A DNA stretch of 64,000 nucleotides from G963667975 sp963677395 (GTDB taxonomy: Bacteria; Bacteroidota; Bacteroidia; Bacteroidales; G963667975), in the NCBI GenBank assembly GCA_963677395.2, contig OY781965.2, forward strand, positions 682,001 to 746,000, written 5' to 3'. A program made the translations under genes and the position numbers. Under the pieces are notes generated by a model. The model searched no databases. It worked only from the letters and a program-made list of their open reading frames with translations, and was not told the origin of the DNA. The number at the start of each line of letters is the position of its first letter. The first letter of the stretch is position 1. This document shows positions 26,113-33,986 of this stretch, one piece after another.

Positions 26113-27309
26113 ATGAAAACAATTTTCATGCTATTATTTATGACCATGTATGTAACTGTATTCGGTTTTAACTGGACACTATACGGTCCCACGGGAATTC
26201 ATGCCAACAGCATCCTCTTTTCCACAGGAAGTCACGGTTATGATGTGATTTGCACGAATAACGGAATTTGTGTAAACAACGGCGTAGGTTATTCATGGAA
26301 CACTTACACTAGCAGTCTGCCAGTATGGGAAGCGATTCCGTATGATACAAGCAATGTTCTTCTTGTTATGGGAAACGGAAGTAATTCTGACGGTATATAT
26401 AAATTCAATTTATCTACCAATACATATAATGTGATAGAATGGTGCATTAACCCAACATTCGTCAAGTACTGTACTATCAATAATACATATTATGCCGGTA
26501 CAAGATACAATGGTATGCTGAGTTCTGCCGATGGGATAACATGGAATACGATTCCTTACTTTCAGGGTAAAGGATGTGCTGCCATGGATTTCTACGGCCA
26601 ACATATTGTAGTAACTCAGGAAAATAATATATTCGCTACCTATTGTTCAGACGATGGGGGCATCACATGGAATCAGTCTTCTTCAAATATTCCCTTTCAC
26701 GACATTGCGTTTGATATGAACGGAATATTATATGGCGTATTTACCGGAATATCAAATTCATCCGGTTTGTATCTTTCACACGATTTTGGTCATACATGGA
26801 ATATGGAATCTTTTATTGACAATATAAACACAGTTGGATTTGATGTTTTAGGAAAAATATTCACAGGCTTTCATGGGGCTTCTGCACCTCAGGAAGGAGT
26901 TGCCATTTACGATACTACTGCGAATAATTTTACTTTTTTAAATATAGGACTCCCCAACAAAAATATTCACCAGTTTAAAGTAAGTCCGTTATTTAGCAGT
27001 ATTGTCATTTTTGCGTGTACTGATACTGGCGTTTATTATTGCAATGACTATTTTTCCTCTGTTCAAAACAACTATTTTGTAGAAAATAATCTCCAAATAT
27101 ATCCAAATCCTGCAAATGACAAAATTGAAATCACAGGATTAGATAATGGAACAATTGAGATAATTGATATACAAGGACAACTCGTAAAAACATTGAATAC
27201 ATCAAGTACAAAAACAACAATTGATTTAATAAAATTATCAAGCGGAGTTTATGTTATAAAAGTAATAACAGACAGAGGTGCTACAGTAAAGAAATTTATA
27301 AAAGAATAA
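26113..27309 (+). CDS. Secreted BNR/Asp-box repeat protein with T9SS type A sorting tail
   Basis: A 398-residue exported protein. Residues 1-18 form the signal peptide. The body (20-320) is a beta-propeller-like array with Asp-box motifs: SADGITWN, SDDGGITWN and SHDFGHTWN, as in sialidases and sortilin-like proteins; no catalytic residues of a sialidase are evident. The last 70 residues, starting at LQIYPNPANDKIEI and ending VKKFIKE, form a type A sorting domain that directs secretion through the type IX system and anchoring at the cell surface. The gene is flanked by diverged direct repeats. The ligand is unknown. Confidence 0.88.
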   Translation: MKTIFMLLFMTMYVTVFGFNWTLYGPTGIHANSILFSTGSHGYDVICTNNGICVNNGVGYSWNTYTSSLPVWEAIPYDTSNVLLVMGNGSNSDGIYKFNLSTNTYNVIEWCINPTFVKYCTINNTYYAGTRYNGMLSSADGITWNTIPYFQGKGCAAMDFYGQHIVVTQENNIFATYCSDDGGITWNQSSSNIPFHDIAFDMNGILYGVFTGISNSSGLYLSHDFGHTWNMESFIDNINTVGFDVLGKIFTGFHGASAPQEGVAIYDTTANNFTFLNIGLPNKNIHQFKVSPLFSSIVIFACTDTGVYYCNDYFSSVQNNYFVENNLQIYPNPANDKIEITGLDNGTIEIIDIQGQLVKTLNTSSTKTTIDLIKLSSGVYVIKVITDRGATVKKFIKE

Positions 27310-27311
27310 TT

Positions 27312-27550
27312 ACCTGTTCAGCACAAGCCTGATTAACGAGAGTAGCCATTCTTAGGGGAAAAAGCAACAGTTTTTCATGGAGTTGTGGGGAACAACAGAG
27401 TCTCAATTGAATCTGAAAGTAAATTTTCAATGATATAATGAGTCTTTGTGTGTAAATCATGGTTTTAACCATAAATTTGAATCTTCGCGATCACTCGAGA
27501 GGAAGCGGAGGATTATACTTGAATAGGGGTATTTTAGAAACGAAAATAAG
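27312..27550. repeat. Diverged direct repeat B
   Basis: This is the partner of repeat A (25643-25916), starting right behind the stop codon of the T9SS protein gene and ending shortly before the lipoprotein gene at 27613. The stretch from 27310 to 27612 holds nothing else I can name. It contains a short palindrome ATGGTTTTAACCAT that is less perfect in copy A. Confidence 0.8.
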
Positions 27551-27612
27551 ATGGGGAATGATGATGCGTAATTAGTAGTATATTTATAAAGTAGAAAATA
27601 TTAATCAGGATT

Positions 27613-28221
27613 ATGATAAAACAACGTTTAATACAAAAAATTGCATTAGGCCTTGTTACTTTGTTTGGCATAACATCATGCAGCCAACAAAATAACATGA
27701 AGGATCTTACTGATATTACTTCCAGAATTGATAAATCTTCTGGGTTCATAGACCTTACGCTTGTAATTACTGACAAGAAAGAAACGGATTCAACTTTTAT
27801 TTATAAAGCTGAAGGACTTTATAAGTCTGATACCGTAGGGATTCAGATATCATTGAAAAAAGGATTAAAAGCAGGAATTGTAAATGGAGAAATGAAGAAT
27901 GTTTTTGCACAAGCGATAATTTCATTTAACTCTATTGGCTCAAAAAGCGACAGACTTTTGAATGCAATGACAGAATTGTATCAGATTGACTCGATTAACA
28001 ATTCTATGTGTAATGAATTATTGACTTTTACATGTGCTAACTTAAATGATAAGGATATAAATTATAACGTTGGAGAATACAAATTCAAAATATTCATGGA
28101 ATCTGAGGAAGATAATTCAGAGCTATTCGTAGATTTTGATTTTTCAAATGGTCAGATTTACTTTAATGAGAAGGATCCTGAATATAGAAAAGGAATTCTT
28201 ACATACCTAATGAAAAAATAA
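27613..28221 (+). CDS. Putative lipoprotein of unknown function
   Basis: A 202-residue protein with a lipoprotein signal (basic start, hydrophobic stretch, FGITSC with Cys23). The mature part is soluble and mixed in character: residues 40-100 read as beta strands (FIDLTLVITDKKETDSTFIYKAEGLY), residues 110-150 as a helical segment, and the last 50 as a strand-rich end with many acidic residues. I do not recognise the family. It stands alone, 300 bases behind the T9SS gene and 190 before the next. Confidence 0.65.
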   Translation: MIKQRLIQKIALGLVTLFGITSCSQQNNMKDLTDITSRIDKSSGFIDLTLVITDKKETDSTFIYKAEGLYKSDTVGIQISLKKGLKAGIVNGEMKNVFAQAIISFNSIGSKSDRLLNAMTELYQIDSINNSMCNELLTFTCANLNDKDINYNVGEYKFKIFMESEEDNSELFVDFDFSNGQIYFNEKDPEYRKGILTYLMKK

Positions 28222-28411
28222 CGACCTGCAACATACGGTTATGTGGCATTTTGAGTCTTCCTGAAAATATCTACACAAAAAGAAGCAGATATGTATAAAA
28301 ATGACATGGTAACACGATGTTATAGCACAGGGTTTAAATTCAAGATTTTATCCGAACTTAGCACCGGAAAGTATTTGAAAAGACAATCAACAAATAAAAA
28401 AACAGTAGAAA

Positions 28412-28969
28412 ATGAAACAGATTCTAATTATTATCTTAGCAACAATTTCCATAACTGCATTTGGACAAGACAAATACAATTATGTACACTTTAATAAACT
28501 GACAGAAGTCGAAGGAACAGAATATGTAATTGCCTCAATTGAAAATAGGGGTAAAATGCTTAGCACAAAAAGCAAGTATCTACTTTTCCTGAATACAAAA
28601 ACAGGACAGCGCAAACAAGTTGACTTCCCAAATGATGGCTATATTGGAGAAATAGAACAGGTTAAAATTGACAGTTTAGGTATAAACAAAATAGTAGTTT
28701 CTGCACAAACAGTTGACCTTGACGGCAAAAATGGAATTGACTGGCAGGATCCACAACAAATTATTATCTTATCAACTGATGGTCAGGAGAAAATACAATT
28801 AACTGATAATAAGTTTTTTACAGAAACATGGGTAGTTAATAAGCAAACTGGATCTATTGTAATTACAGGATATTACGATACGAACAATAATAATAAATAC
28901 GACAAAACGGATAAGGATGAAATTTTGATTTACGACTTAAAGACGTTGAAGTTAATAGGCAAAATGTAA
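28412..28969 (+). CDS. Small secreted protein of unknown function
   Basis: A 185-residue protein with a clean signal peptide (residues 1-18, ending FGQ). The mature part reads as repeated short strands (YVIASIENRG, YLLFLNTKTGQRKQV, IIILSTDGQEKIQLT) such as those of a single propeller or WD40-like sheet, and near the end it has an EF-hand-like Asp/Asn-rich loop, DTNNNNKYDKTDKDE, that may bind calcium. I do not recognise the family. The 190 bases before it contain a small hairpin (ACATA-CGGT-TATGT at about 28233) and no clear promoter. Confidence 0.7.
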   Translation: MKQILIIILATISITAFGQDKYNYVHFNKLTEVEGTEYVIASIENRGKMLSTKSKYLLFLNTKTGQRKQVDFPNDGYIGEIEQVKIDSLGINKIVVSAQTVDLDGKNGIDWQDPQQIIILSTDGQEKIQLTDNKFFTETWVVNKQTGSIVITGYYDTNNNNKYDKTDKDEILIYDLKTLKLIGKM

Positions 28970-29336
28970 AAAGCTGAATTTCTAGTATTATTGCACTTAA
29001 ATGCGGTTTCGGCAGCAAAAAACTCCGGCAATGAGAACATAATTATTGCCGGAGTTTTTATGAGTATTTGTAAAACAGGATGCTTTGTATTTGAGGATTT
29101 CAGGCCCATAGTATTATAGGCAAAGACAAGATGTCCAGTGTGAACTTTGGCTGGATTCGTAGCTTCGATTTATCTTACTACTCGGTTTAGAAGAGTTGTG
29201 TAAGTTGCTGATACTTTCTTTTTTAGTTTTGCCGTTGACGTAAAGCAGAATTACACACAAAATATTTTTTTCTAAGTTACAGTAGTACAGATTATTAATG
29301 TGCTGTAGTTAAGCAATAGCTGAAAAATATTAGACA
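28970..29336. other. Gene-free stretch before the MarR gene
   Basis: Apart from the terminator at 29018-29059 I see no gene, repeat or clear structure here. The right part is AT-rich and leads to the MarR operators. Confidence 0.5.
29018..29059 (+). terminator. Terminator behind the small secreted protein gene
   Basis: AAAAACTCCGGCAAT (29018-29032) and ATTGCCGGAGTTTTT (29045-29059) form a perfect 15-base-pair hairpin with a 12-base loop and terminal T run. Confidence 0.9.
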
Positions 29337-29389
29337 TTGTATCCATGGAAACAAAAATTCTCCTACTTTTGTATCCATGGAAACAAAAA
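29337..29389. promoter_or_regulatory. Twin operator-like palindromes overlapping the marR promoter and start codon
   Basis: A 21-base sequence occurs twice without change, at 29337-29357 and 29369-29389, with starts 32 bases apart (about three helix turns). Its core is the near-palindrome TTGTATCCATGGAAACAA. The -7 box TACTTTTG (29364-29371) lies between the two and overlaps the second by 3 bases; the second repeat contains the MarR start codon ATG (29377-29379). This is the classic layout for autorepression by a MarR dimer. Confidence 0.8.
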
Positions 29390-29850
29390 ATGATAATGCA
29401 TTTAACGAAAAGGAATTTTTCTCAATAATTATTGGGAAACTAATGAATATCAGCGGTATTCTTCAGCGTGAAAGCAACAGGTTACTGTTGCCTTATCAGC
29501 TAAATCAACAGCAGTTTTCAATTTTATTTGAAATAGCCAAAGCCAAAGAAGTACAGCAAAAGAACATGGTGAACCGTTTGCTTCTTGAGAAGGCTCATGT
29601 TTCAAAAGTGGTAAAAAAGCTGCAAATCATGGGATTGATAGATGTTATTCCATTGCCGGACGATAAACGCTCTGCTTTGTTATCGTCAACAGAAAAAGGA
29701 CAAAAGCTTATTTGTGAGTGCCGGGCTGTTTTTGATGAATGGAAAAAGGAACGGCTGGATCAGTTTAACGCCGAAGAACTTCTCCAAATTCTGGAAAGCG
29801 TTGGCAAGTTGCAAAAAGCGTTCATGAGTAAGTATTCAAAAGAGGCTTAA
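29377..29850 (+). CDS. MarR family transcriptional regulator
   Basis: A 157-residue winged-helix protein. Residues 40-110 carry the MarR signature: QFSILFEIAKAKEVQQKNMVNRLLLEKAHVSKVVKKLQIMGLIDVIPLPDDKRSALLSSTEKGQKL (in parts), with the DDKRS wing motif. MarR dimers bind palindromes and are often released by phenolics, oxidants or drugs; no conserved sensing Cys is obvious (one Cys near residue 113). The start ATG lies within an operator-like repeat and about 6 bases behind the -7 box, so the messenger may be leaderless. It probably also controls the flavodoxin-ferredoxin gene 46 bases downstream. Confidence 0.9.
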   Translation: METKNDNAFNEKEFFSIIIGKLMNISGILQRESNRLLLPYQLNQQQFSILFEIAKAKEVQQKNMVNRLLLEKAHVSKVVKKLQIMGLIDVIPLPDDKRSALLSSTEKGQKLICECRAVFDEWKKERLDQFNAEELLQILESVGKLQKAFMSKYSKEA

Positions 29851-29896
29851 GATTAAACATTATTTACGAAATTAAACGATTACAGGAGAACATCGA

Positions 29897-30697
29897 ATGA
29901 AAATACAGTCACTGAAACTGGTTTGTTTTTCACCTACGGGGACAACAAAAGCGATTGTTCAAGGGATTGCGCGCGGAATGAATCAATACACTGCGGAGCT
30001 CATAGATATTACAAAACCTGATGCAAGAAAACATCCATTACAAACATCGGAAAATGAATTACTGATTGTTGCGGTGCCTGTGTATATGGGAAGGGTGCCG
30101 GCGCTCATAACAGAATGGCTGCATGCGATTAAAGCTCAAAATACGCCTGTGGTATGTGTTGCTGTTTATGGAAATCGTGAGTATGACGATGCAATGCTGG
30201 AACTGAAAGATATTCTGATCCGGTGTGGATGTAAACCGATTGCCGGTGCGGCCTATATCGGTGAACATTCTTTTTCCAATGATGAAACTCCAACAGCCAA
30301 AGGTCGCCCGGATGCAAGTGACTTGCACCATGCAGAGTCATTTGGACGGGAAATACAGGAAAAACTCAACGCGATTCCATCCGTTGACCAGATCTCTGAT
30401 GTAAATATGCCCGGCTGTCATCCTTACCGGTGGGATGGTAAGTTATGGAGTGTTGATTTTATTGCGATTAGTGATGCATGTATCCATTGTGGAATTTGTG
30501 CAGAAAGGTGTCCTGTTGGTGCTGTCGGTTCGGAAAATAGTCACTTGATTGATCAGGGAAAGTGCATCACCTGTTGCGCCTGCATCAAAAACTGTCCGCA
30601 AAACGCCAGAACGATGAAGCCCGGTTTGGTCAAAGACGCTGCAATACGACTAAATAAACTCTATAAAGAGCGAAAAGAGCCGATCTGCTTTTTATGA
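29897..30697 (+). CDS. EFR1-type flavodoxin/ferredoxin fusion protein
   Basis: A 266-residue protein. Residues 1-165 form a flavodoxin-like domain with the FMN phosphate loop SPTGTTKA (12-19) and VPVYMGRVPALITEWL. Residues 190-245 form a two-cluster ferredoxin: C195-x2-C-x2-C-x3-CP and C223-x2-C-x2-C-x3-CP, each binding one [4Fe-4S] cluster. Such proteins carry electrons, often in anaerobes. The start has a strong Shine-Dalgarno AGGAG (29884-29888, 8 bases before ATG), rare in this window. It lies behind marR, so control by that repressor is likely. The pattern fits acquisition from a Firmicute. Confidence 0.88.
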   Translation: MKIQSLKLVCFSPTGTTKAIVQGIARGMNQYTAELIDITKPDARKHPLQTSENELLIVAVPVYMGRVPALITEWLHAIKAQNTPVVCVAVYGNREYDDAMLELKDILIRCGCKPIAGAAYIGEHSFSNDETPTAKGRPDASDLHHAESFGREIQEKLNAIPSVDQISDVNMPGCHPYRWDGKLWSVDFIAISDACIHCGICAERCPVGAVGSENSHLIDQGKCITCCACIKNCPQNARTMKPGLVKDAAIRLNKLYKERKEPICFL

Positions 30698-30868
30698 TTT
30701 TGTAATCAGCAAAGAGAAGGTGTGTTTCTGAAAAAATTAGCCTGTATTATTTATAACCATTTGATTCAGTGATAATACAAGAGTAGATGGTGAAAAATGA
30801 AGGCTTTAATCAGAAATGAAAAAGGTTTGTCTTGAGTAAAAAAATCGACTATAAACAGGAGATTAATG

Positions 30869-31642
30869 ATGACAGCAGGAAAGAAATATTTAATCTTTAA
30901 TACAAATATTGGCAAAAACAAGCCGGAGAACATTGTTAACGCGGATGCCGGATGTCCATTTTGCGATAGAGAACATCTGACAGACATCTTAGCAAGTGAT
31001 GGACCAATATTATTAATAAAAAATAAGTATCCGGTTTTAATAGATACCTTTCAAACAGTTCTCATAGAAACAGATGAATGTAATACAGACCTGTCCTTGT
31101 ACTCAAAAGATCATTTATATAGGGTCATTAAATTTGGGGTGGAAAAATGGCAGGAAATGACACAAAGCGGAGAATTTACGTCTGTTATTTTTTATAAAAA
31201 CCATGGTCCGTATTCTGGAGGAACAATCAGGCATCCTCATATGCAAATTGTGGGTTTAAAAGAGGTGGATTATACAAAAAACATAGATGTTGAAAGTTTT
31301 CAGGGCACGATTATTCATCAAAATAATGGCGTTGAATTAAATCTTTCTCACGAACCGCGAAATGGATTTTTTGAATTTAATGTTCTGCTCTCTGATTTGA
31401 AATACTTGAATCAAATGGCTGACTACATACAAATAATGACCCATTATTTATTGCACCATTTTCATAAGAACTGTAAAAGTTATAATTTGTTCTTTTACCA
31501 GATTGATGATCAGATATTAGCGAAGATTCTGCCACGGTTTGTTACATCCCCTTTGTTTATCGGATATTCAATTCCACAAGTCTCCACACGGGCTGCAGAA
31601 GTGGTAAAAGAGATACAAAGTATCTATTTTTCAGAAGTATAA
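30869..31642 (+). CDS. DUF4931-like protein with a GalT/HIT-type active site
   Basis: A 257-residue protein. It has C29-P-F-C32 near the N-terminus, which in galactose-1-phosphate uridylyltransferases binds zinc, and the HPHMQ motif (His122, His124, Gln126) of the GalT/HIT superfamily, in which the second His carries the nucleotide. The overall look is that of DUF4931, known to me mainly from Bacilli. Nucleotidyl transfer or hydrolysis is expected; the substrate is unknown. An AGGAG at 30857-30861 is spaced best for ATG 30869, not the ATG at 30866. This ribosome binding site and the family suggest transfer from a Firmicute. Confidence 0.75.
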   Translation: MTAGKKYLIFNTNIGKNKPENIVNADAGCPFCDREHLTDILASDGPILLIKNKYPVLIDTFQTVLIETDECNTDLSLYSKDHLYRVIKFGVEKWQEMTQSGEFTSVIFYKNHGPYSGGTIRHPHMQIVGLKEVDYTKNIDVESFQGTIIHQNNGVELNLSHEPRNGFFEFNVLLSDLKYLNQMADYIQIMTHYLLHHFHKNCKSYNLFFYQIDDQILAKILPRFVTSPLFIGYSIPQVSTRAAEVVKEIQSIYFSEV

Positions 31643-31902
31643 AGTGAGCTGAATCTTCATTTCGGAGAAAAAATGATGAGTATGCTCGGGATTAGTCGCT
31701 TTAGCCGAGAAAATAATGAGGATAGGATTTCCCAGCCTTGCAGGTATCTGAATCCCGATGATGAACATCACAAACAATATATTCAGGGTGATGTTTGGCG
31801 GATGGTGCTTTTTCTTACTTTTGAATGTGTGATACCTATTGGAGAAATGTAACAGTTCAATCATCCATTCCTGTTCGTATTAATAAATAGTCCTATCTTG
31901 AT

Positions 31903-32505
31903 ATGAAAAGCAGACTTTGTAAAGTGTTTATGATCGTTAGTTTTGGATTTGCTATGACAAATTGTGTTCATTATAGCAAGACAAATAAAAGTTTATCAGA
32001 TATTTCCAGATATAATTCAGATCTGACCGTGTTTATAAGGAATGTATATGAATGGATAGAAACGAAAGGCTCAAAGATTGATTTTGATGTTATCACTGGT
32101 AATGGTCAGGATAGAAATTACATAGGAATTGATTGGGTTAAGCATACTAAAAGGCTGGAAGAACTTAAATCAACGAATTTTTTCTCATCAGAATTTATTG
32201 ATACTTACGAAAAGATAGCACATTCGATAGATAAGAGATTAAAAGATGGTTCAATTGTTTATCCTGTTGGAGAATTAGCTCCTTACGGAAATGGGACAAA
32301 TCCATGGTGCAATTGTCAGGATAGTCCAGATGAATATTGGAAGAATATTATGATTATGGATATTAAAATTGCAAATGATAAAGTATCTTTTGCATGGACA
32401 TGGGGTAATAATTTTATGTATAAAGTAATGGTTAGTAAGGTTGGTGAATCCTATAAAATTAATTATTTGCAAGGATTTGACTATGCTGGGTTTATTCGGC
32501 GTTAG
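31903..32505 (+). CDS. Putative lipoprotein of unknown function
   Basis: A 200-residue protein with signal sequence and lipobox-like FAMTNC (Cys21). Residues 30-110 read as helical (SDISRYNSDLTVFIRNVYEWIETKGS; IDTYEKIAHSIDKRLKDG), and residues 120-195 hold two Cys in NPWCNCQDSPDEYW followed by strands (VSFAWTWGNNFMYKVMVSKVGESYKINYLQGFDY). The layout resembles DUF3828-like or related small periplasmic domains, but I do not recognise it with certainty. It stands alone, 260 bases behind the DUF4931-like gene. Confidence 0.62.
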   Translation: MKSRLCKVFMIVSFGFAMTNCVHYSKTNKSLSDISRYNSDLTVFIRNVYEWIETKGSKIDFDVITGNGQDRNYIGIDWVKHTKRLEELKSTNFFSSEFIDTYEKIAHSIDKRLKDGSIVYPVGELAPYGNGTNPWCNCQDSPDEYWKNIMIMDIKIANDKVSFAWTWGNNFMYKVMVSKVGESYKINYLQGFDYAGFIRR

Positions 32506-32630
32506 AAACCATTCAATTGTAAAATACACAATGAACCTTCAATCCCATAGTCATTTAATGAAGTTACCGCACATAAAAATACACCTGACAAGCCTGTTAA
32601 ATTGAAAAAATAACAACTGGAAAATTGACG

Positions 32631-33692
32631 ATGAACAGTACCGATATGATAAAATTACGACTGGCTGCTCAACAGCTTGCCGGCACTGTATGTAAAACAC
32701 CACAGGAAGTTGTTCGTTGTTTCGGCGCAATGCAGGCTCAGGATTATGCAATGACAAAATGGGCGGTTGGATTACGGCTCGATTCTTCGGAACAGCTTGT
32801 TGAAGAGGCCATAAATAATGCTGAGATTATCAGAACCCATATTTTGCGACCTACCTGGCATCTTGTTGCTGCAGACGATATTCGCTGGATGCTTGAACTT
32901 ACTGCGCCTCACGTAAAAAAAATAACATCGTCCATGTGCCGGAAGTATGATCTGGATGATAAAGCTTTAATAAAGTATTATTCGATAATTGAAAAATCTT
33001 TGGCTGGTAATAAGCACCTTACAAGAGACGAGATAATACGGGACTTAAAAAATGATCATTCTGCACAGAATATCCGGTCATCCTTAATCATGATGTGTGC
33101 CGAACTTGAGGGGCTTGTTTGCAATGGGATAATGCGTGGGAAACAAATTACGTATGCGTTGCTTGATGAAAGAATCCCCAAAACAAATACATTTACGAAA
33201 GAAGAAGCATTAGCAGCATTGGCAAAAAAATATTTCACCAGTCACGGACCTGCAACTTTACAAGACTTCATCTGGTGGTCGGGATTTACAGTTTCAAATG
33301 CAAAAACAGCTTTGGAGCTAATCAAATCCGAACTTCAAACAATACAAATTGAGAATCAAACATATTGGTTTAGTGATACAATTTTGCACAAGAGAAAGAA
33401 TTCGGACAGCATTCATTTATTACCTGCATTCGACGAGTTTATAATTAGTTACAAAGACAGAACAGCTTCAATCTCACTGGATAATCAACCCAAAGCATTC
33501 ACGAAAAACGGTATTTTTAACCCAATAATTGTTGTAAACGGAGAGGTAGTTGGAACTTGGAAGCGAATCATTAAAAAAGATACTGTTGTTGTTGAGATAA
33601 AGCCATTTAAACAATTGGAGAATAATCAGGAAATAATCGTAGCGGCAAATTTATATGGTAAATATCTGGGTAAAACACCGGAAATTCGATAG
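32631..33692 (+). CDS. Winged-helix (HTH_42) protein of the AlkZ DNA glycosylase superfamily
   Basis: A 353-residue protein of the AlkZ/AlkX type, built from three winged-helix domains. The family's QxQ motif, catalytic in AlkZ, is present as Q35-A-Q37 in FGAMQAQDYAMTKWAVGLR. Other family blocks are RTHILRPTWHLVAADDIRWML and LLPAFDEFIISYKDR. AlkZ enzymes excise bulky or crosslinked bases made by antibiotics such as azinomycin; the wider family acts on alkylated DNA in many bacteria. DNA repair is thus likely, the lesion unknown. A TTG at 32625 is rejected in favour of ATG 32631. Confidence 0.85.
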   Translation: MNSTDMIKLRLAAQQLAGTVCKTPQEVVRCFGAMQAQDYAMTKWAVGLRLDSSEQLVEEAINNAEIIRTHILRPTWHLVAADDIRWMLELTAPHVKKITSSMCRKYDLDDKALIKYYSIIEKSLAGNKHLTRDEIIRDLKNDHSAQNIRSSLIMMCAELEGLVCNGIMRGKQITYALLDERIPKTNTFTKEEALAALAKKYFTSHGPATLQDFIWWSGFTVSNAKTALELIKSELQTIQIENQTYWFSDTILHKRKNSDSIHLLPAFDEFIISYKDRTASISLDNQPKAFTKNGIFNPIIVVNGEVVGTWKRIIKKDTVVVEIKPFKQLENNQEIIVAANLYGKYLGKTPEIR

Positions 33693-33986
33693 TGTGAGAA
33701 TGGTAGAAAAACAACGGAACACAAATGTCACAGCCCTTAATTGCAGTTTTTTTCACGTAAAAAATTCCTCCAAAAGCAAAAATGTTGATTATGGAAGCTT
33801 TGATTGTATTCCCACATTCGATTGAGTGAACCGGATCTTGTATGATGTGATTGTGTAAGTGGTTGATTATTTTGTATTTGTGTTTGAATGTGCAGAAATA
33901 CTACCATGCAAAAAAATAACTCAGGTTAAAATAGTTCTTTTCGCCTTGTTTTCTGTAGATTTGCAAAATTTTCAAAATACCCTCTT

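Noticed and set aside
28222..28411. Possible attC-like cassette sites between the small accessory genes (for example CTGCAACATACGGTTATGTGGC)
   Set aside because: There is a small hairpin but no GTT/AAC core pair, no repeated site at other gene borders and no integrase in the window. The example is given only in outline; it is not a supported site.
31631..31864. A 77-codon open frame on the - strand and a 59-codon frame on the + strand between two accessory genes
   Set aside because: Neither has a promoter, known domain or plausible composition; they could be remains of a gene, but I cannot support it.
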